NCBI GenBank assembly: GCA_917880885.1
Contig: OU862910.1
Coordinates: 11,110,710-11,174,709, forward strand
Source of the DNA: Limnephilus marmoratus
Taxonomy: Eukaryota; Arthropoda; Insecta; Trichoptera; Limnephilidae
Direction: 5' to 3'
Length of the DNA: 64,000 bases
Shown here: positions 1 to 11,359 of the stretch, in pieces
How positions within the stretch are numbered: the stretch's first letter is position 1
Layout of the letters: every line of letters begins with the position of its first letter
Notes under the pieces: generated by a model
What the model was told of the DNA's origin: nothing
Seen by the model: only the letters and a program-made list of their open reading frames with translations
Databases searched by the model: none
Translations under genes and position numbers: made by a program

Positions 1-205
1 CAACATCGCTCTCTCAACTTGGGCGACTTACACGCGAATTGCGTCCTTCAATTCGTCCAGAGTTCGGGGCTTGTTCTCGTATACTCTAGCCTTGAGGTGT
101 CCCCATAATCGTCTAATCGTCATCATCGCCCAACTTGCGTAGACTCTCTCCAACATCGCTCTCTCAACTTGGGCGACTTCCACGCGAATTGCGTCCTTCA
201 ATTCC
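1..205 (-). mobile_element. C-terminal fragment of a Tc1/mariner-related DDE transposase, tandemly duplicated
   Basis: Read on the minus strand, positions 115 down to 1 encode a tail with WGHLKARVYENKPRTLDELK followed by DAIRV, a stop and VAQVERAML. This is the style of the C-terminus of arthropod DDE transposases, just after the last catalytic acid. The last part (about 51 bp) recurs at 151-205 with one base change that replaces the stop by Glu, so the unit repeats with a 150-bp period and the intervening DNA (ERVYASWAMMTIRR) stays in frame. Catalytic residues are not in the window. It is a broken relic; the superfamily is from recall of the motif, the duplication is seen directly. Confidence 0.6.
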
Positions 206-785
206 TAATAAAATAAAATGTCAAGCTAATCACGTGACAAGAGATAATGTCCCTACCCTACCTACCTATTATAATTTAAGACTGCGGGGAACTTTTATTA
301 AAGGTTATGAAACCAAACTATGTAGAAACTTTCCCGGCGGTAAAAGGGGTCCATTGTTTTACGGCCATTTGGAATTAAAGGGTGGAATTCTTAAATTTTA
401 CGATTCATAATAAAATACAGCAGTAAACAGGGTTCTAGGAGAACCGCAGTGCACTGGAACGCCGAGGTCTCTGGATGTCACAGATTAGGGATTAGTTTAT
501 AAAGGCATACCGCTGATAGCTCCGCTATAACATTTCCCTCTTTCTCACAAGCTACGAAGTTAAAAGAAAGAGAGGTTGGGTAAGGTTGGACAAATGTAGG
601 GCTGGTTTACACGCTACTACTTATCGGTCATGCAAAACGGAAGAAAATAGTGCGTTTTTCAAATTATTCGTACGGTATAGTTTTTTCTTCGGTTTTCCAC
701 CTCAGTTCTCAGTTGTTCCAACTTGTGCGTTGTGGTTTGGGAACCTGTATTCATTTGAATATTGTATTGTACAATATTATTTATG
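206..785. other. No recognised gene
   Basis: A 91-codon open frame (135-410, plus) starts inside the transposase relic and has no family I recognise. The rest is low-information AT-rich sequence. Confidence 0.4.
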
Positions 786-789
786 TTTA

Positions 790-1461
790 GTAGTATAACC
801 CTAAGTGACCAGCTCAGGTATGGGGGCTCCATCGAAGCCAGAGTAAAGCTAGCCTCCCAAAAACTGGGCGTACTGTACAGGGCCCGCAGATACTTTAATA
901 GTACACAACTGCTAACCTTGTACAAATCACAAGTACGCCCCATGGTTGAATTTGGCAGCCATCTCTGGTCTGGAGCTCCAAAATACCTGAAAAATACCCT
1001 CGACTCTGTGCAGAAACGGGCGGTCCGTTTGATAGATTCTCCCATCTTAACAGACGGATTGCAATCTTTAGAGCACAGGCGTCGGGTGGGAATGCTATCC
1101 TTGTTCTACCGGTATTACAATGGAAGATGCTCTGAGGAACTAGCATCATTGATCCCTTTGGCACCGGTGCATAGTCGGGAAACACGCCTAACGCGTGCCC
1201 AACATTTGTACACGGTTGACATTTGTCACATGAGAACGGGTCGTTTCTTTGACTCGTTCTTGTGTTCAACAGCTCGGCTGTGGAATGATTTGCCGGCCTC
1301 TGTGTTTCCTCCTTCCTACAACATGGGTCTCTTCAAGACCAATGTTCATTCCTTCCTCTCCTCAAAACGACCCTCTACACAGCATCCCAGATGACATAGG
1401 CCCTGAGGGAAATTATTTTCCTCAGGGCCTCCTGTGTGGAGTTAATGTAAAAAAAAAAAAA
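790..1461 (+). mobile_element. 5'-truncated non-LTR retrotransposon, family LINE-A, copy 1
   Basis: An open frame from about 790 to 1395 encodes the region downstream of the reverse transcriptase palm. It starts at SDQLRYGGSIEARVKLASQK, has LYKSQVRPMVEFGSHLWSGA in the thumb region, SVQKRAVRLIDSPIL, and ends with PASVFPPSYN and SSKRPSTQHPR. After the stop come a perfect GGCCCTGAGG/CCTCAGGGCC stem-loop (1399-1429), a short tail and an A-run (1449-1461). The 5' truncation plus A-tail is typical of target-primed reverse transcription. No endonuclease or palm domain remains, so the copy is dead. I place it in the Jockey/CR1-like LINEs; the exact clade is not assigned. It is the best-preserved C-terminus of nine related copies here. 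Confidence 0.85.
1399..1429 (+). other. 3'-terminal stem-loop of LINE-A
   Basis: Ten perfect base pairs GGCCCTGAGG/CCTCAGGGCC lie 20 nt before the A-tail; one G-T and three A-T pairs extend the helix. The same 31-nt element occurs at 31327-31357, 39392-39422 and 47251-47281, and in weaker form near 29379-29404 and 30945-30975. Confidence 0.8.
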
Positions 1462-1499
1462 TCCAACACGGATGAAGCACGATTTTTATTATTTCCGCA

Positions 1500-4060
1500 T
1501 TGAGAGGGGAAACAGATAACTGGAGCAATTATTTTCGAATGGTCAGCATATCGTATAGTCAATTTCTGTATTATGGATCAATATGGATTGGATTACGCTA
1601 TACATAATAGACACAAACATGCGAAACTATTGAAGAGTTCAAAGAGCTCCGCGAGGAAATCACGGGAGCATTGCAGCAAAGCCGGTGACAAACAAAATTT
1701 GGAAAAATAATAAATTAACCGGAAAGCAAACGGTAAGTAAAGAGTGAACTAAGAGAAAAATGAACGTGAAGTTGTTACATGTGCTTACCATGCTCCATTT
1801 AGTCGTAGCAGATCGCGTAAAATAATGCATTTCAAACGTTTTACAGTTTATGCGCTCCGTTTTACTTGATAGGATTTGTCGAATCCGATAAAACGTGCGG
1901 TGAAACGTAGCGTGTAAAACAGCCATACAGAAAGAAAGTTTGGAACGGATCTCTCAGCAGCAGAGACATAAAAAAACGTTATATGTGTGATCAATTTGTC
2001 CCTAACATTTCTGAGTCTTGTCGCGAGGTCACTGCGGCATTTTTCTTATTATATTCGTGGCTACGTGTCATGTCACAAATTATTTATTAAGAGCGTTTAA
2101 CCAGCCAGCGGACGAAAATCCACATTTCGTCGTAAGTTGTTCTTCCGATTACAATGGGCGGTTACAATGAGAAAGATTAATTATTCTCCGTACCAGCTTT
2201 TTAAAATTATAACTCAATATCCAATTTATTTCAATCCAAATTAGCTTTAATTTATACCTTCATCCAAAAATGCTGAAAGGCGTGATGATAAAACTATTAA
2301 AATAGTGTACTTTTTGTAGTTATTTTTTGATTATAAGTATTTATCATTTTTCAATAATGTCTAAATTTAATAAGAATGTTAAAAAAATCTTAAATATATT
2401 AGTTTGTAAGTGCGCAAATAAATACACAAATGGACCAATTTTCGTCAAGAAACACATGTACGCAGTGGCGGCCAGCCCTAAGGTGCGGCGGTGCAATGCA
2501 CTCCCAAAATTTCTGCCAATCTAAAAATTCCCGAGCACCGAAAAACATACTATATTTCCGACACACCTCATCACAAATCACAATACACACTTCGGTTATA
2601 ATGCATACATAATATAGGTGTCTATGTATACCCGCTCGCGTAACAGATACTGAGATAACAGAAGCAGAACGTTTTGTTCCTATATTCAGGCAGGGAGTGC
2701 GTTTGCCAAAGCGATCACAGAATCGAGGAGAATCCTAACACAATTCTCCATGAGCTATAATCGTGGGTAGGTATATCTGGTATAATCCTTTGCAAATTTA
2801 AATAACCCGTGATCGCCGATCCGGGAATTTCCACCATGTCAAAAGGACCGTTTGTTCAGTAGCATCTTAATTGGGGACGCGGTCGTGTCATTTTATTATT
2901 GATATTGTGTGTTTAAATTAAGATCTACTCTTTTTTAGTCAATGTTCCGCTCAGCATCGACCATTTCTTATCTCTACAGCATACCTACCAACATGAACAA
3001 TGAGACCCGTTGTGACAGATTGCAGGTCAATACGCCATTGTTATTAGTTTTTTAGATGAGTCGGGAAGAGTAAAAAATGATTTCCATTATTAATGTTCAT
3101 TTTATAAAAAACAATGCGCTGAACTTAGAAAAACGATTAGAAATTAAAAATAGTGGCCCACCACGGCACATTTTAAATAGTAAACAAGAGTGCAAGTTAA
3201 AAACAAAAGATACAACGGAGAATCGACCTAACCTGCAAATAGGTAAGATTTTTTTTCATAACTAAATTCATTTTAATTAGGGTAGGTATATGTACAAGAT
3301 TTTTAGCGCACTACCGATATTTGTGAGCATCAGCCGCCACTGCATGTACGTACATATTTTTTAATGATTTTATTGAAACTAAAATTAAAATTCTAATACA
3401 CAACTCTGCTATATAATGTATTGATTTATTTTACTGCATGATTACATTATTTGAAATGGGTGTGGTATAATACAAAAACTTTTTTGAAAATTTAACAAAT
3501 CTGCCAACGACCTATGGAATAACCTTATTATACTAAAAATTAAAAAAAAATCTAAAAATTTATTACATAACTTCACGAGATAAAAGAACAATCTTTCGAA
3601 ATCCATTTATAATTTTTTGTGGAAAAGAGTCAATACGTCTAAAAACTTTTTTGAAAATGACGTATTTCCGGCTTTCTCTGGTAATGCCCTCTTAAGACAG
3701 GAAAACCATACACGATGACAAGGGGGACTACGCCGACTATGGTCAACAGTCAACATGCTGCGCAGGTACTCGATGTAAATGAAGCAACAAATCATATCAG
3801 GGATCAAAATTAATCGATTGGTCATTCAATAGATGTCAGCGAAATGTTCCTATTTATTTAAATTTGTCGCCTACGCATTTTTCGTTCTACAAGTAGACAT
3901 CAGGAGAATAATACATTCGAATTCAAATCCAACAAAATGACAGTAGGTACCGTGATGCAGAATGCAATGAGCAGGTATAGAATTTCAAATACAGCTTTCA
4001 AAAAATCCACAAAATGCCACGAACTTAGACGCAATTCATTTTTGAATAATTAATTTATTT
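1500..4060. other. Long stretch without recognised genes
   Basis: Only short open frames (up to 88 codons) without recognisable domains. AT-rich, with scattered TAGGTA-type motifs. I see no convincing exon, RNA gene or complete element here. Confidence 0.4.
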
Positions 4061-4069
4061 ATTGCTAGC

Positions 4070-4345
4070 AGACCCGGCCACACGTTGCTGTGGCTAACGA
4101 AACACAACGCCATTACCCAATCTTTATAAAATCCACACCACCCGCTTGCCAGCTGCCCGCTGCCTGAATTGAGTATTTGAATTTATCGGCTTTTCTCTGC
4201 TATAATAAGCATGTGTTATACATATAAACATTCCTCTTCAACCACTCTATCTATTCGTGAAAACAGTATGAAAATCCGTTGCGTAGTTTAAAAGATTAAC
4301 GCGCACATCCATTTTGAGCGACTTCATTTTATACTATGTAATGAT
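4070..4345 (+). repeat. Dispersed insect repeat (RTE/SINE-like 3' module), copy 1
   Basis: It contains the run ACTCTATCTATT, then AAAATCCGTTGCGTAGTTT and GCGACTTCATTTTATACTA near the end, followed at once by a microsatellite. A second copy with the same order lies at 43258-43492. This module recurs in many insect genomes as a short non-autonomous repeat. It has no coding capacity. Assignment to an RTE-type 3' tail is inference. Confidence 0.6.
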
Positions 4346-4425
4346 AATGATGATAATGATGATAATGATAATGATGATGATGATGTAATGATGTAATGAT
4401 GATGATAATGATGATTGTTATAATA
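4338..4425. repeat. (GATAAT/GATGAT) microsatellite
   Basis: Imperfect tandem ATGATAATG units directly after the repeat at 4070-4345, as expected of a simple tail that expanded. Confidence 0.85.
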
Positions 4426-5012
4426 AAAAAGGAAAACAAGATTTTTGTATTACTAACGATTATTGATACCTGTCTCAGAACAGACATCGTCTAGTGGGGT
4501 AGGTACAAAACGCCCGGGTTGCGGGCATTCAAATAAAATTTCTCAGCCTTTAATAAATACATAATATTACAAATATTCTTAGTATTCAAGGACATTTTAT
4601 TTGATTTATTCCAGAAAATTTTCCTGCTTTAAAATAGTGTTAAAAAAATCTCAATATATTATGGAAATTCTATTCCGCGGATAGATTGCGGTTATTACCT
4701 ACTCGCGTATCAGTCGAAATCATGAACCGCAGAAAAATGTATCCGTATGTATACTATATATATAGTGCGATTATTTCTTATATCAGTCGACACCATAAAC
4801 CACAGAACAAAATATAAAAATTATTTATCCCAATATTATATATAACCTGTTAGATATAAAAACAGATAAACATTTGGCAGAATGATAAACAACCTGTTTA
4901 CTCGAGAAGTTTCTGCGATACATTGATGGATCTCTTTTGTGTGTACAATTGACGTATTATTAAAATAATTCTCCGGGATATCAATTTACAAGAGGGGCAA
5001 AAAGCGACTTAT

Positions 5013-5640
5013 AATAATAATAATAATAATGTTTTTTATTAATTTCTTACACATTACAAATTTAGTTTTAATACATATAAGAAATTACGTTATACATATA
5101 AATAGTATACAAAAAAAGAAAATTTTTTACAAATATTTATACATAAAAAAGAAACATCAAGAAATAAATCAATTTCAAAAAAAAAAAAATTTTTTTTCAG
5201 GCAGTGGTGAAAGATCTCGTCAATGTGGAGAGACTCTTTCAAGAATCAAAAGAATTTCACTTTTGAACCTCTCCTCACTGACGCCAAACACATCAATCTC
5301 GGCGGAGATTTGGTTCAGGAGCAATATACTCCTTCCTACCGGGAGAACCATTGGCAGGTTAGTTCTACAGGCAGGAAGATAGAATAATCTATGCTGGCGT
5401 TGTCTAAGATAGTCATCCGGAACATAGAGGCTCACGCGCTCCAGAATGGCTGAGTTCTCGATATAGCCACGCAGCAGTCTGAATAAGTGGGTAGCAGCGT
5501 ACCCCTCCCTTCTGAGCTGCAGGGAGTGGAGTCCCAGCATGCCCAGAAGAAAGTTCGTCGGGTAGAGCCATGGATAGTGGCCGTACTCCCTCATGTAGAG
5601 AAATCTTAGAAACTTTTTTTGAATCCTCTCCAACATGAGG
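5013..5640 (-). mobile_element. Jockey-like LINE 3' end with (TTA)n tail
   Basis: Minus-strand frame 5220-5636 starts MLERIQKKFLRFLY and continues to LLILERVSPH. The motif ERIQKKFLRFLY, then LGLHSLQLRRE and the leucine-rich end match the post-RT C-terminus of Jockey-type LINEs. About 190 bp of 3' UTR follow, ending in a (TTA)n tail, seen on the plus strand as ATA repeats at 5013-5029. Upstream of 5640 the similarity stops, so the copy is 5'-truncated or joined to unrelated DNA. No palm motif is present. Confidence 0.75.
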
Positions 5641-6150
5641 GAGCATTATGCGCCAGTCTGCCCCCTCCCTCCCTTCCACAGTTATCCATTCATGTAGAGA
5701 TTGGGGTAGATTGGATGGCGGGTAAGATGAGGAACCTCCATGGGGCTGGGTAATGTGTAAGTACCCCATTCTGCACGTTAATGGCGTCGCGGGACACCTA
5801 CCCGAAGCGACTGGCGATTAAATAATGAGATCTTTAGACAGGAGATGGAGCGAACTGCATCCTTATTTCATATTATACAATACACAACCCCGCGCTGCAA
5901 GCGGGAGGTTGTACGAGAAAATTATACGTGTAGTAATAATTCTCTCGTATAAAACACGTATTGTTTAGATATGTAGGTATATCGCACGCCTTCAGTCAGT
6001 TTCAACGAGTGTCATTCAGTTAAATTGGACATCAAAGGCTTTCCGATATTCGATTGATCTATTACGAGACTTTTTCGAGCATTCGTTCGTTCTTGGTAAA
6101 TTACCTTATAAATTTTTAGGAAATTAGAAAGTATTTATTCTAGAATCTTA
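5641..6150. other. Unassigned spacer
   Basis: GC-richer to about 5850, then AT-rich. A small hairpin-prone sequence (CCCCGCGCTGCAAGCGGGAGG) is at 5886-5908. Nothing else recognised. Confidence 0.4.
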
Positions 6151-6156
6151 ATTTAA

Positions 6157-6748
6157 CCCCTCAGACCTCCTCGGGCATGTTTTGTCAGAAGGTCAAAATA
6201 TTTCTGCTTTATATCAAAATTCAAATAAATGGAACATTTCCGAAAACTAAAAATTGTTTTTGAAAGGTGATAAAATACGTTTTCAAATAATTAATTTGAA
6301 ATAAACACAATATTTTAGAAATGAAAACTTTGAATGCAAATAAACAAAAAGCTTTTTAAAATGGATCACATTCAAATCACATTACGTACCAGATTACTGA
6401 TAAACTGATAACAGTGATAACGAAAAAATAAAAACACACATTTTATTACTCAAATATACGAACGTTACCGTCACCTCCCTTTTTTGTTGTTTCGCTAAAA
6501 ATAATTAATAAAAAAATCAAAAAAATTTAATAAACTTTTTTCAAATTGCTTTCGGAAACATAAAAGGATTTCATAAAAGGGGTGGTTCCTGGTTAACTTA
6601 TAGATTATAATATAGAGCGAGGGTTTTTTTTCTTCTTTTTAACACAGTTTAGATCATATTTCTCACGATGATAGTAAGGGTGACACAATGATTTCTAAGA
6701 GACCTCTATGAATTGTTCTTAAAAGGCAAAACAAAATAGCCTGAGAGG
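6157..6748 (+). mobile_element. piggyBac-like MITE, copy 1 (592 bp)
   Basis: Flanked on both sides by TTAA (6153-6156 and 6749-6752), with terminal inverted repeats CCCCTCAG and CTGAGAGG. TTAA duplication with C-rich ends is the signature of piggyBac-type cut-and-paste elements. The interior has no transposase. A diverged copy with matching left half, middle and right half begins at 18235 and is split by a Helitron. Confidence 0.7.
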
Positions 6749-6759
6749 TTAAACGATCT

Positions 6760-7825
6760 TTAGCATAGACAGTTTATATCTGGCAACATGATATCAACCA
6801 AGGAACTAGTCCGTATTCATAAAAAATTGGAGAAAACAATTAATCAACAAAATATGCCAACTATCTTTACTTATATATTTATTTTATAACAATCATTTGC
6901 TTCTTCTACTACTTCCGTCGATGTAGGTTGTATTTCTCCGTACCATAGACTTTTATCAAGGCAATCTTCCTCCTGCAGACCGCAGCCCGGGACAAGTCCA
7001 ACACGATGTGCCAGCCCGATGGTGGTCATACAAGTCACGCAAGCATTGACCTTGTTGGGTGACCTTACATTTGGCAACCTTATGTGGTCAATGTACCTAT
7101 AACAGTATCTTTATTGAAAAGTCTATTAGCGAACCTCTATAAAACAACATTAGAGTTTAAAAAACTTCCAGGAGATTCGATTTTCATCGAAACAACCAAT
7201 AATAAAGAACGTAGGTATTTGCTAATATGCCTTCCATTCTGACATTCGATATGATTGCACCATACCAGCCAGAAGTAGTGCTACTGTCCCTGTGCGACTG
7301 AGAGGCAGTATATTTTGGCAAGGTGGAACCCCGCTCTGAAGGTTAGGTTTAATTTATCTCAATTTTTCCCATGTAACTTGCAGACTGATACGTGTGTAAT
7401 TCAAAAATGTTATCGATAAATTGTGATTTAGGATTGGACATGGCCCTGCGCACTGCAATTCTTCTGGAATTGCATAGTTTGGAAATTTCTACTGTAAATT
7501 CCCATTTGAACTGTTCTTCTATCCACGCCACGAACTTTGCTTTAAAGTGTCGCCTTTGGTGGCTCTCGTAATATTAACTGTGTAGAGATCTCTAAAATTT
7601 TATTTCAGGCATTTACAATATATGCCTATCATGGATGAGCATTTAAAAAAACCTGACATTAAAAAAAAATAACACTTCATTTCAACTTAATTATATCTCA
7701 AACCAAGAACCTAACAATCTATTCTGTGCGTGTTTTTCCACCCTCCAGACATAAATAGCTGTTTCTTGTACTAATGTTGAAACGAAGTGTTACTTTAATA
7801 ATTTGGCGTATTTAGCAAAAATACA
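6760..7825. other. No recognised gene
   Basis: Two short minus-strand frames (6871-7077 and 7349-7531, 60-68 codons) have no recognisable motifs. No repeat matches elsewhere in the window. Confidence 0.4.
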
Positions 7826-8010
7826 AGCATGCAGTTCATACGCGGTAGAAGTGAAATCTTCAGAAAACTAAACAACGAAGCACCGCACAAAGAGGAGACC
7901 GATTATACTATCTCATTCTCGCGTAGGCTAAATTCAATAGACGTATGTGTTTGTCTCTTTTTAGTTCAAATCAGAACGAAGCTAAAAAAAGTTTTCACTT
8001 CAATAAAAAA
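7815..8010 (+). repeat. Dispersed repeat family Q, copy 1
   Basis: Shares ACGCGGTAGAAGTGAAA, CTTCAGAAAAC, the block around GAGGAGACCGATTATACTA and GTTTGTCTCTTTTTAG with copies at 22590-22790 (minus) and 27868-28062 (plus). Ends GAAGTGAAA and TTTTCACTTC are inverted, so it may be a MITE. No coding potential. Confidence 0.6.
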
Positions 8011-8119
8011 ATGATGTAGGTAACTAAGTAATTAAAGTTTAATTTTTCAAAAGAGAAGCAAACACACTGCGACTTGACATTTTAAATAAATAAAATGAAA
8101 ATATTATTTTAGAAAGCAA

Positions 8120-8590
8120 TCACTTTGTGGTTTGACATGTTTAATAAAATAAAATACTTTTTGTGTTTAAAACAACGAGATTTAACAATTTATGAACCAA
8201 CCGGTTTCGGTTTACTCAAGCATCTTCGGGGTACAGATTAATACTAAACAAGGAGTATCTAATGTGTGCTTATATATAACAAAATATAGAGGGAGACAAC
8301 ATGATACAAATATAACAAACACATAGACGGCCATAAAATACATTAACATAAGCACTCAAGTAATGGGAAAAACCGAAAGATAATTAGGTAGACTAATGGG
8401 TTGTAATTTATAATAATAAATTTGGAGAAACAAATCAACTGGTATGGTGGTAAGGAGCACTGGGAATTTTTTTAAGGGTTTATTGGAAACAGACCTAATA
8501 TTGGACTACTTGAAACCGGTCGGTTCATAAATTAATAAATCTCGAGGTGTTAAACAAAAAAGTATTTTATTTTATTAAAATACTTTGTTT
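8120..8590. mobile_element. Palindromic element with hammerhead-like core, copy A
   Basis: Left (8125-8240) and right (8500-8590) arms are inverted copies carrying TTTAATAAAATAAAATACTT, AATTTATGAACC and CCGGTTTC. On the minus strand the left arm gives CCGAAGA, a decayed hairpin and GAAACCGGTTGG; the right arm gives TGAAACCGGTCGG on plus but lacks the CTGANGA box. Both cores are mutated, so this copy should be inactive. It belongs to the group at 20558, 24671 and 27180 by its core and its outer AAAGTATTTT-like end. Confidence 0.55.
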
Positions 8591-8820
8591 TAAATCATTT
8601 TATTGATACTTTAAAGTCTACCGGTTTCTGTACCTCCGTACCATCATCAGGACTGTTATAAAAATACTAACAAATACAGAAGAATACACATACATATATA
8701 TATGCACATTGTTATATGTGTATTCTTCTGTATTTGTTAGTATTTTTATAAAAGTCCTGATACCGAAACCAGTAATTTGAAACAGTAGATTAAATATCAA
8801 TAAAGTATTTTCGTTATATG
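8575..8820. mobile_element. Palindromic element with hammerhead-like core, copy B
   Basis: A long inverted repeat (arms about 8654-8700 and 8705-8752, with AATACTAACAAATACAGAAG and its complement) lies between two core-like segments. The minus-strand core at 8615-8654 is nearly complete; the plus-strand one near 8755 has lost its middle hairpin. Outer ends carry AAATACTTTGTTTTAAA and ATAAAGTATTTTCGTTA. Confidence 0.6.
8615..8654 (-). ncRNA. Hammerhead-like ribozyme motif in element B
   Basis: Read on minus: AGTC, CTGATGA, a GTAC/GTAC hairpin, GAAA, ACCGGT, A, GACT. AGTC and GACT close stem I, ACCGGT is self-complementary (short or intermolecular stem III), and the UA before GACT would be the cleavage site. 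One base is bulged in stem II. Activity is inference. Confidence 0.45.
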
Positions 8821-8959
8821 TTTTTGGGGTGTTAACGAAAATATAACGAAAATGCTTCTGGCCGTGAAAATCTTAAAACTTATCTGATCAATAAAGTAAG
8901 TTAAGAAAGTATTTTCTTACTTTATCTTTATTTGTTTAATTGAAGTTTAAATTTGTGAC

Positions 8960-10310
8960 GGTTACTACCCTTTTTAAAATTATTTTCGGTGGCATATTCC
9001 ATTTTCATAGAGAGTTCTTTCAATGAGGACTTTTACAGCGATTTCAATGAAAAACAAAAAAAGCAATTAATTTTGTTACAGATTTGTGTTACCCACAAAG
9101 CGGGCGGGCCGAAAATTCCTGAAACTGGATATAACATATGACAACGATGATTGCTGCATTTGAAACGAAAGATGAGTAGCAGGAGATACGTCACAGGGTG
9201 GTGTGCAAATAAAAGCGAATAGTCCTAGTTGATGAGCTAAGGGCTATGGGAATACACCGCCGACCTCCGCTGCCATCTGCATTGAGCTCAATTTAAATGG
9301 TTCAGCGTACTGCAAACGCGCAATATTTTATGGAAAACTGTACAGTAAAAACTGATAGCTTCTACCCGAATTGCATGAGTTTTAAAAATTAAAAAATAAG
9401 AAATCGTGTATTATGACGTAAAGACATAGTGATCTGGTTTTGGGGATGTTTGCGGGATACAACTGGCCGTTGCGCTTTGCGCTGCCTCTTTTACAGACTA
9501 CATAATTGTGAAGGGGAAAGGTGTGGGACCGGTCGGTATTAAACACGTTCGAACAGTAAGATTATTTTTTTCAACTGCCCGGAGCATAATAATACATTGC
9601 ACATAGCACCTCAATAACAGTAAATATTGTAATGTAGCAGATGGAAAAAGATGTTTTAAAGAAAGGATAGAGGAAGACAGAGATCAGGAATCGTAAGATT
9701 TTCTTTTGTAACATTACATTAAACTCAACAGTTCGGAGTAAACGTTATAAAATAAGCAGATGGTTTCATAGTAAACGTTAAAAAATAAGAAGATGGTTTG
9801 AAAGGGAGATATATAAATACGAAAGCTATACGAAGCTAACATTAAACAAACGATTATAAATAATACGAGTAAGCGAACATATGGAATAAAGCATGACTTG
9901 TTTAAAATACAGAAAAAATCTCCGAACAAATGTCTTTCTTAAGTACCATTTAAAGAAACGTGATTTTTTTTCGTACCTATATAATATGTTAAAAAACAGA
10001 ACTAGAAGTATTTATCACTTTTTCAAAGATGAACTCAAAAAATAATATATATTTTTAAGAACTTAAAAAGTATTGTAAAAGGGTAGAAATTCGGAATGCG
10101 GGGCATTAAAGAAAATGTGATTACGGAAATTATGAGACACAAAGTGAAGAGGTCAGAGGATAAATTTGTATGGACTATTTAAACACGGTTACGGCAATTT
10201 CAAACTACTTTATTATTTATTTCGGTTGTCAGTCAACGGGGTAACATTGAGAGAAAAAAAACGAAATATATGTTTCATAAATTTACGATGATTAAGCATA
10301 AAATAAAGCA
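8960..10310. other. Mostly unrecognised, with two small repeats
   Basis: A 75-bp block containing CAAAGCGGGCGGGCCGA and CCTGAAACT (9065-9140) recurs at 10318-10395. A 34-bp tandem duplication (AGTAAACGTT...AGATGGTTT) is at 9737-9803. No genes recognised. Confidence 0.45.
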
Positions 10311-10317
10311 AAAAAAT

Positions 10318-10395
10318 ATGCAATTAATTCTGATACAGGTATGGATTACCCTCAAAGCGGGCGGGCCGACAATCCTGAAACTTGATATAACATTT
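10318..10395 (+). repeat. Second copy of the CAAAGCGGGCGGGCCGA repeat
   Basis: About 75 bp in the same order as 9065-9140, including CAATTAATT at the start and GATATAACAT at the end. It lies inside a 134-codon open frame (10270-10674) that I do not recognise. Confidence 0.6.
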
Positions 10396-10399
10396 AATG

Positions 10400-11180
10400 A
10401 AGGTTGCACTTCGGGTTTTAATTATTTGAACCCACAGTCTCAAGGAACAGACCAGAGCCAAGGAACTAACCTCCCCGCCACGGACATCTTCCAAATTGAG
10501 AGATTGTTCAAGATGGCGCAGTTTGGCCGCTCATGTAAATTGGGCACCAGAATGCAAAGGCCACCGCAAACGTCGGCTAGCTCATGGCGCCATTATAACA
10601 CGGCGTACATACTGTGTTATGACTCCGCACTACTGTGTTCACTGTGCTACACTCACAGACTCACACAGCCGTAGTTTTGCACCCACCGGGGGAGACGGCT
10701 TGCAATAACAGAGAATTCCTAATGAGAATACTGTGCAATGTGCATCAAGCCTGTATCCACTTATTATGCAAGATATAAACTATCAAGATAATGTTATACC
10801 TATTCTGATACATCTCTGAGAGGAATTAAATTGTTGCTGCACTTAGACAAGATTGCCTTTCGCGGTACAAAAATGACATAACATATAATTATTTTTGCAA
10901 GCATAAATCGTTAAGGTGATATTTAAAAGAATTCATAATCGTCTCTTTCACAGATGTCGTGAGTTTAATTATTTTAGGGAAAACTAAATAAATAATTTTG
11001 TTCACAAACAAACTCAAATCTTTCGAGAAAGGCTAACAAATACAATATTGGATTGAATTAGCGATACAATATCGTAATTGTTAACCTTTCTTGAATGACT
11101 TGAGTTTGTTTATTGACAAAACTATTTATTCATATTCATATTGCGTATGTACGGACGAAAACAATTAATTCATCTTAATA
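10400..11180. other. No recognised gene
   Basis: The open frame 10270-10674 has no family resemblance and no splice context that persuades me. The rest is AT-rich. Confidence 0.35.
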
Positions 11181-11185
11181 TTTAT

Positions 11186-11330
11186 TTTTTATTTATTTAT
11201 TTATTTATAATACAAAAGAAAGTACAAATAACATATTAGGCAGCTTTGTCTGTCCAACTAGGAAAGTTTCCCGTTCCAGGACAGACAAATTGACAGGTTT
11301 AGTTCATATTATTTCAATAAATGTACATAA
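11186..11330 (-). mobile_element. LINE 3' UTR with stem-loop and (AAAT)n tail
   Basis: On the minus strand an 11-bp stem (TTTGTCTGTCC/GGACAGACAAA, 11245-11289) is followed by about 30 nt and then (AAAT)n, visible on plus as TTTA repeats at 11190-11213. The loop ACTAGGAAAGTTTCCCGTT resembles that of the LINE fragment at 14380-14870. No ORF is left. Confidence 0.6.
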
Positions 11331-11359
11331 TTACATAACAAACAAAAAAAATAGTAAAA

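Noticed and set aside
895..1269. Minus-strand 124-codon frame, recurring at 31487-31861 (plus)
   Set aside because: It is the antisense shadow of the LINE-A coding region; the sense frame carries the recognisable LINE motifs.
10270..10674. 134-residue protein gene
   Set aside because: No domain, includes a dispersed repeat block, and base composition changes along its length.
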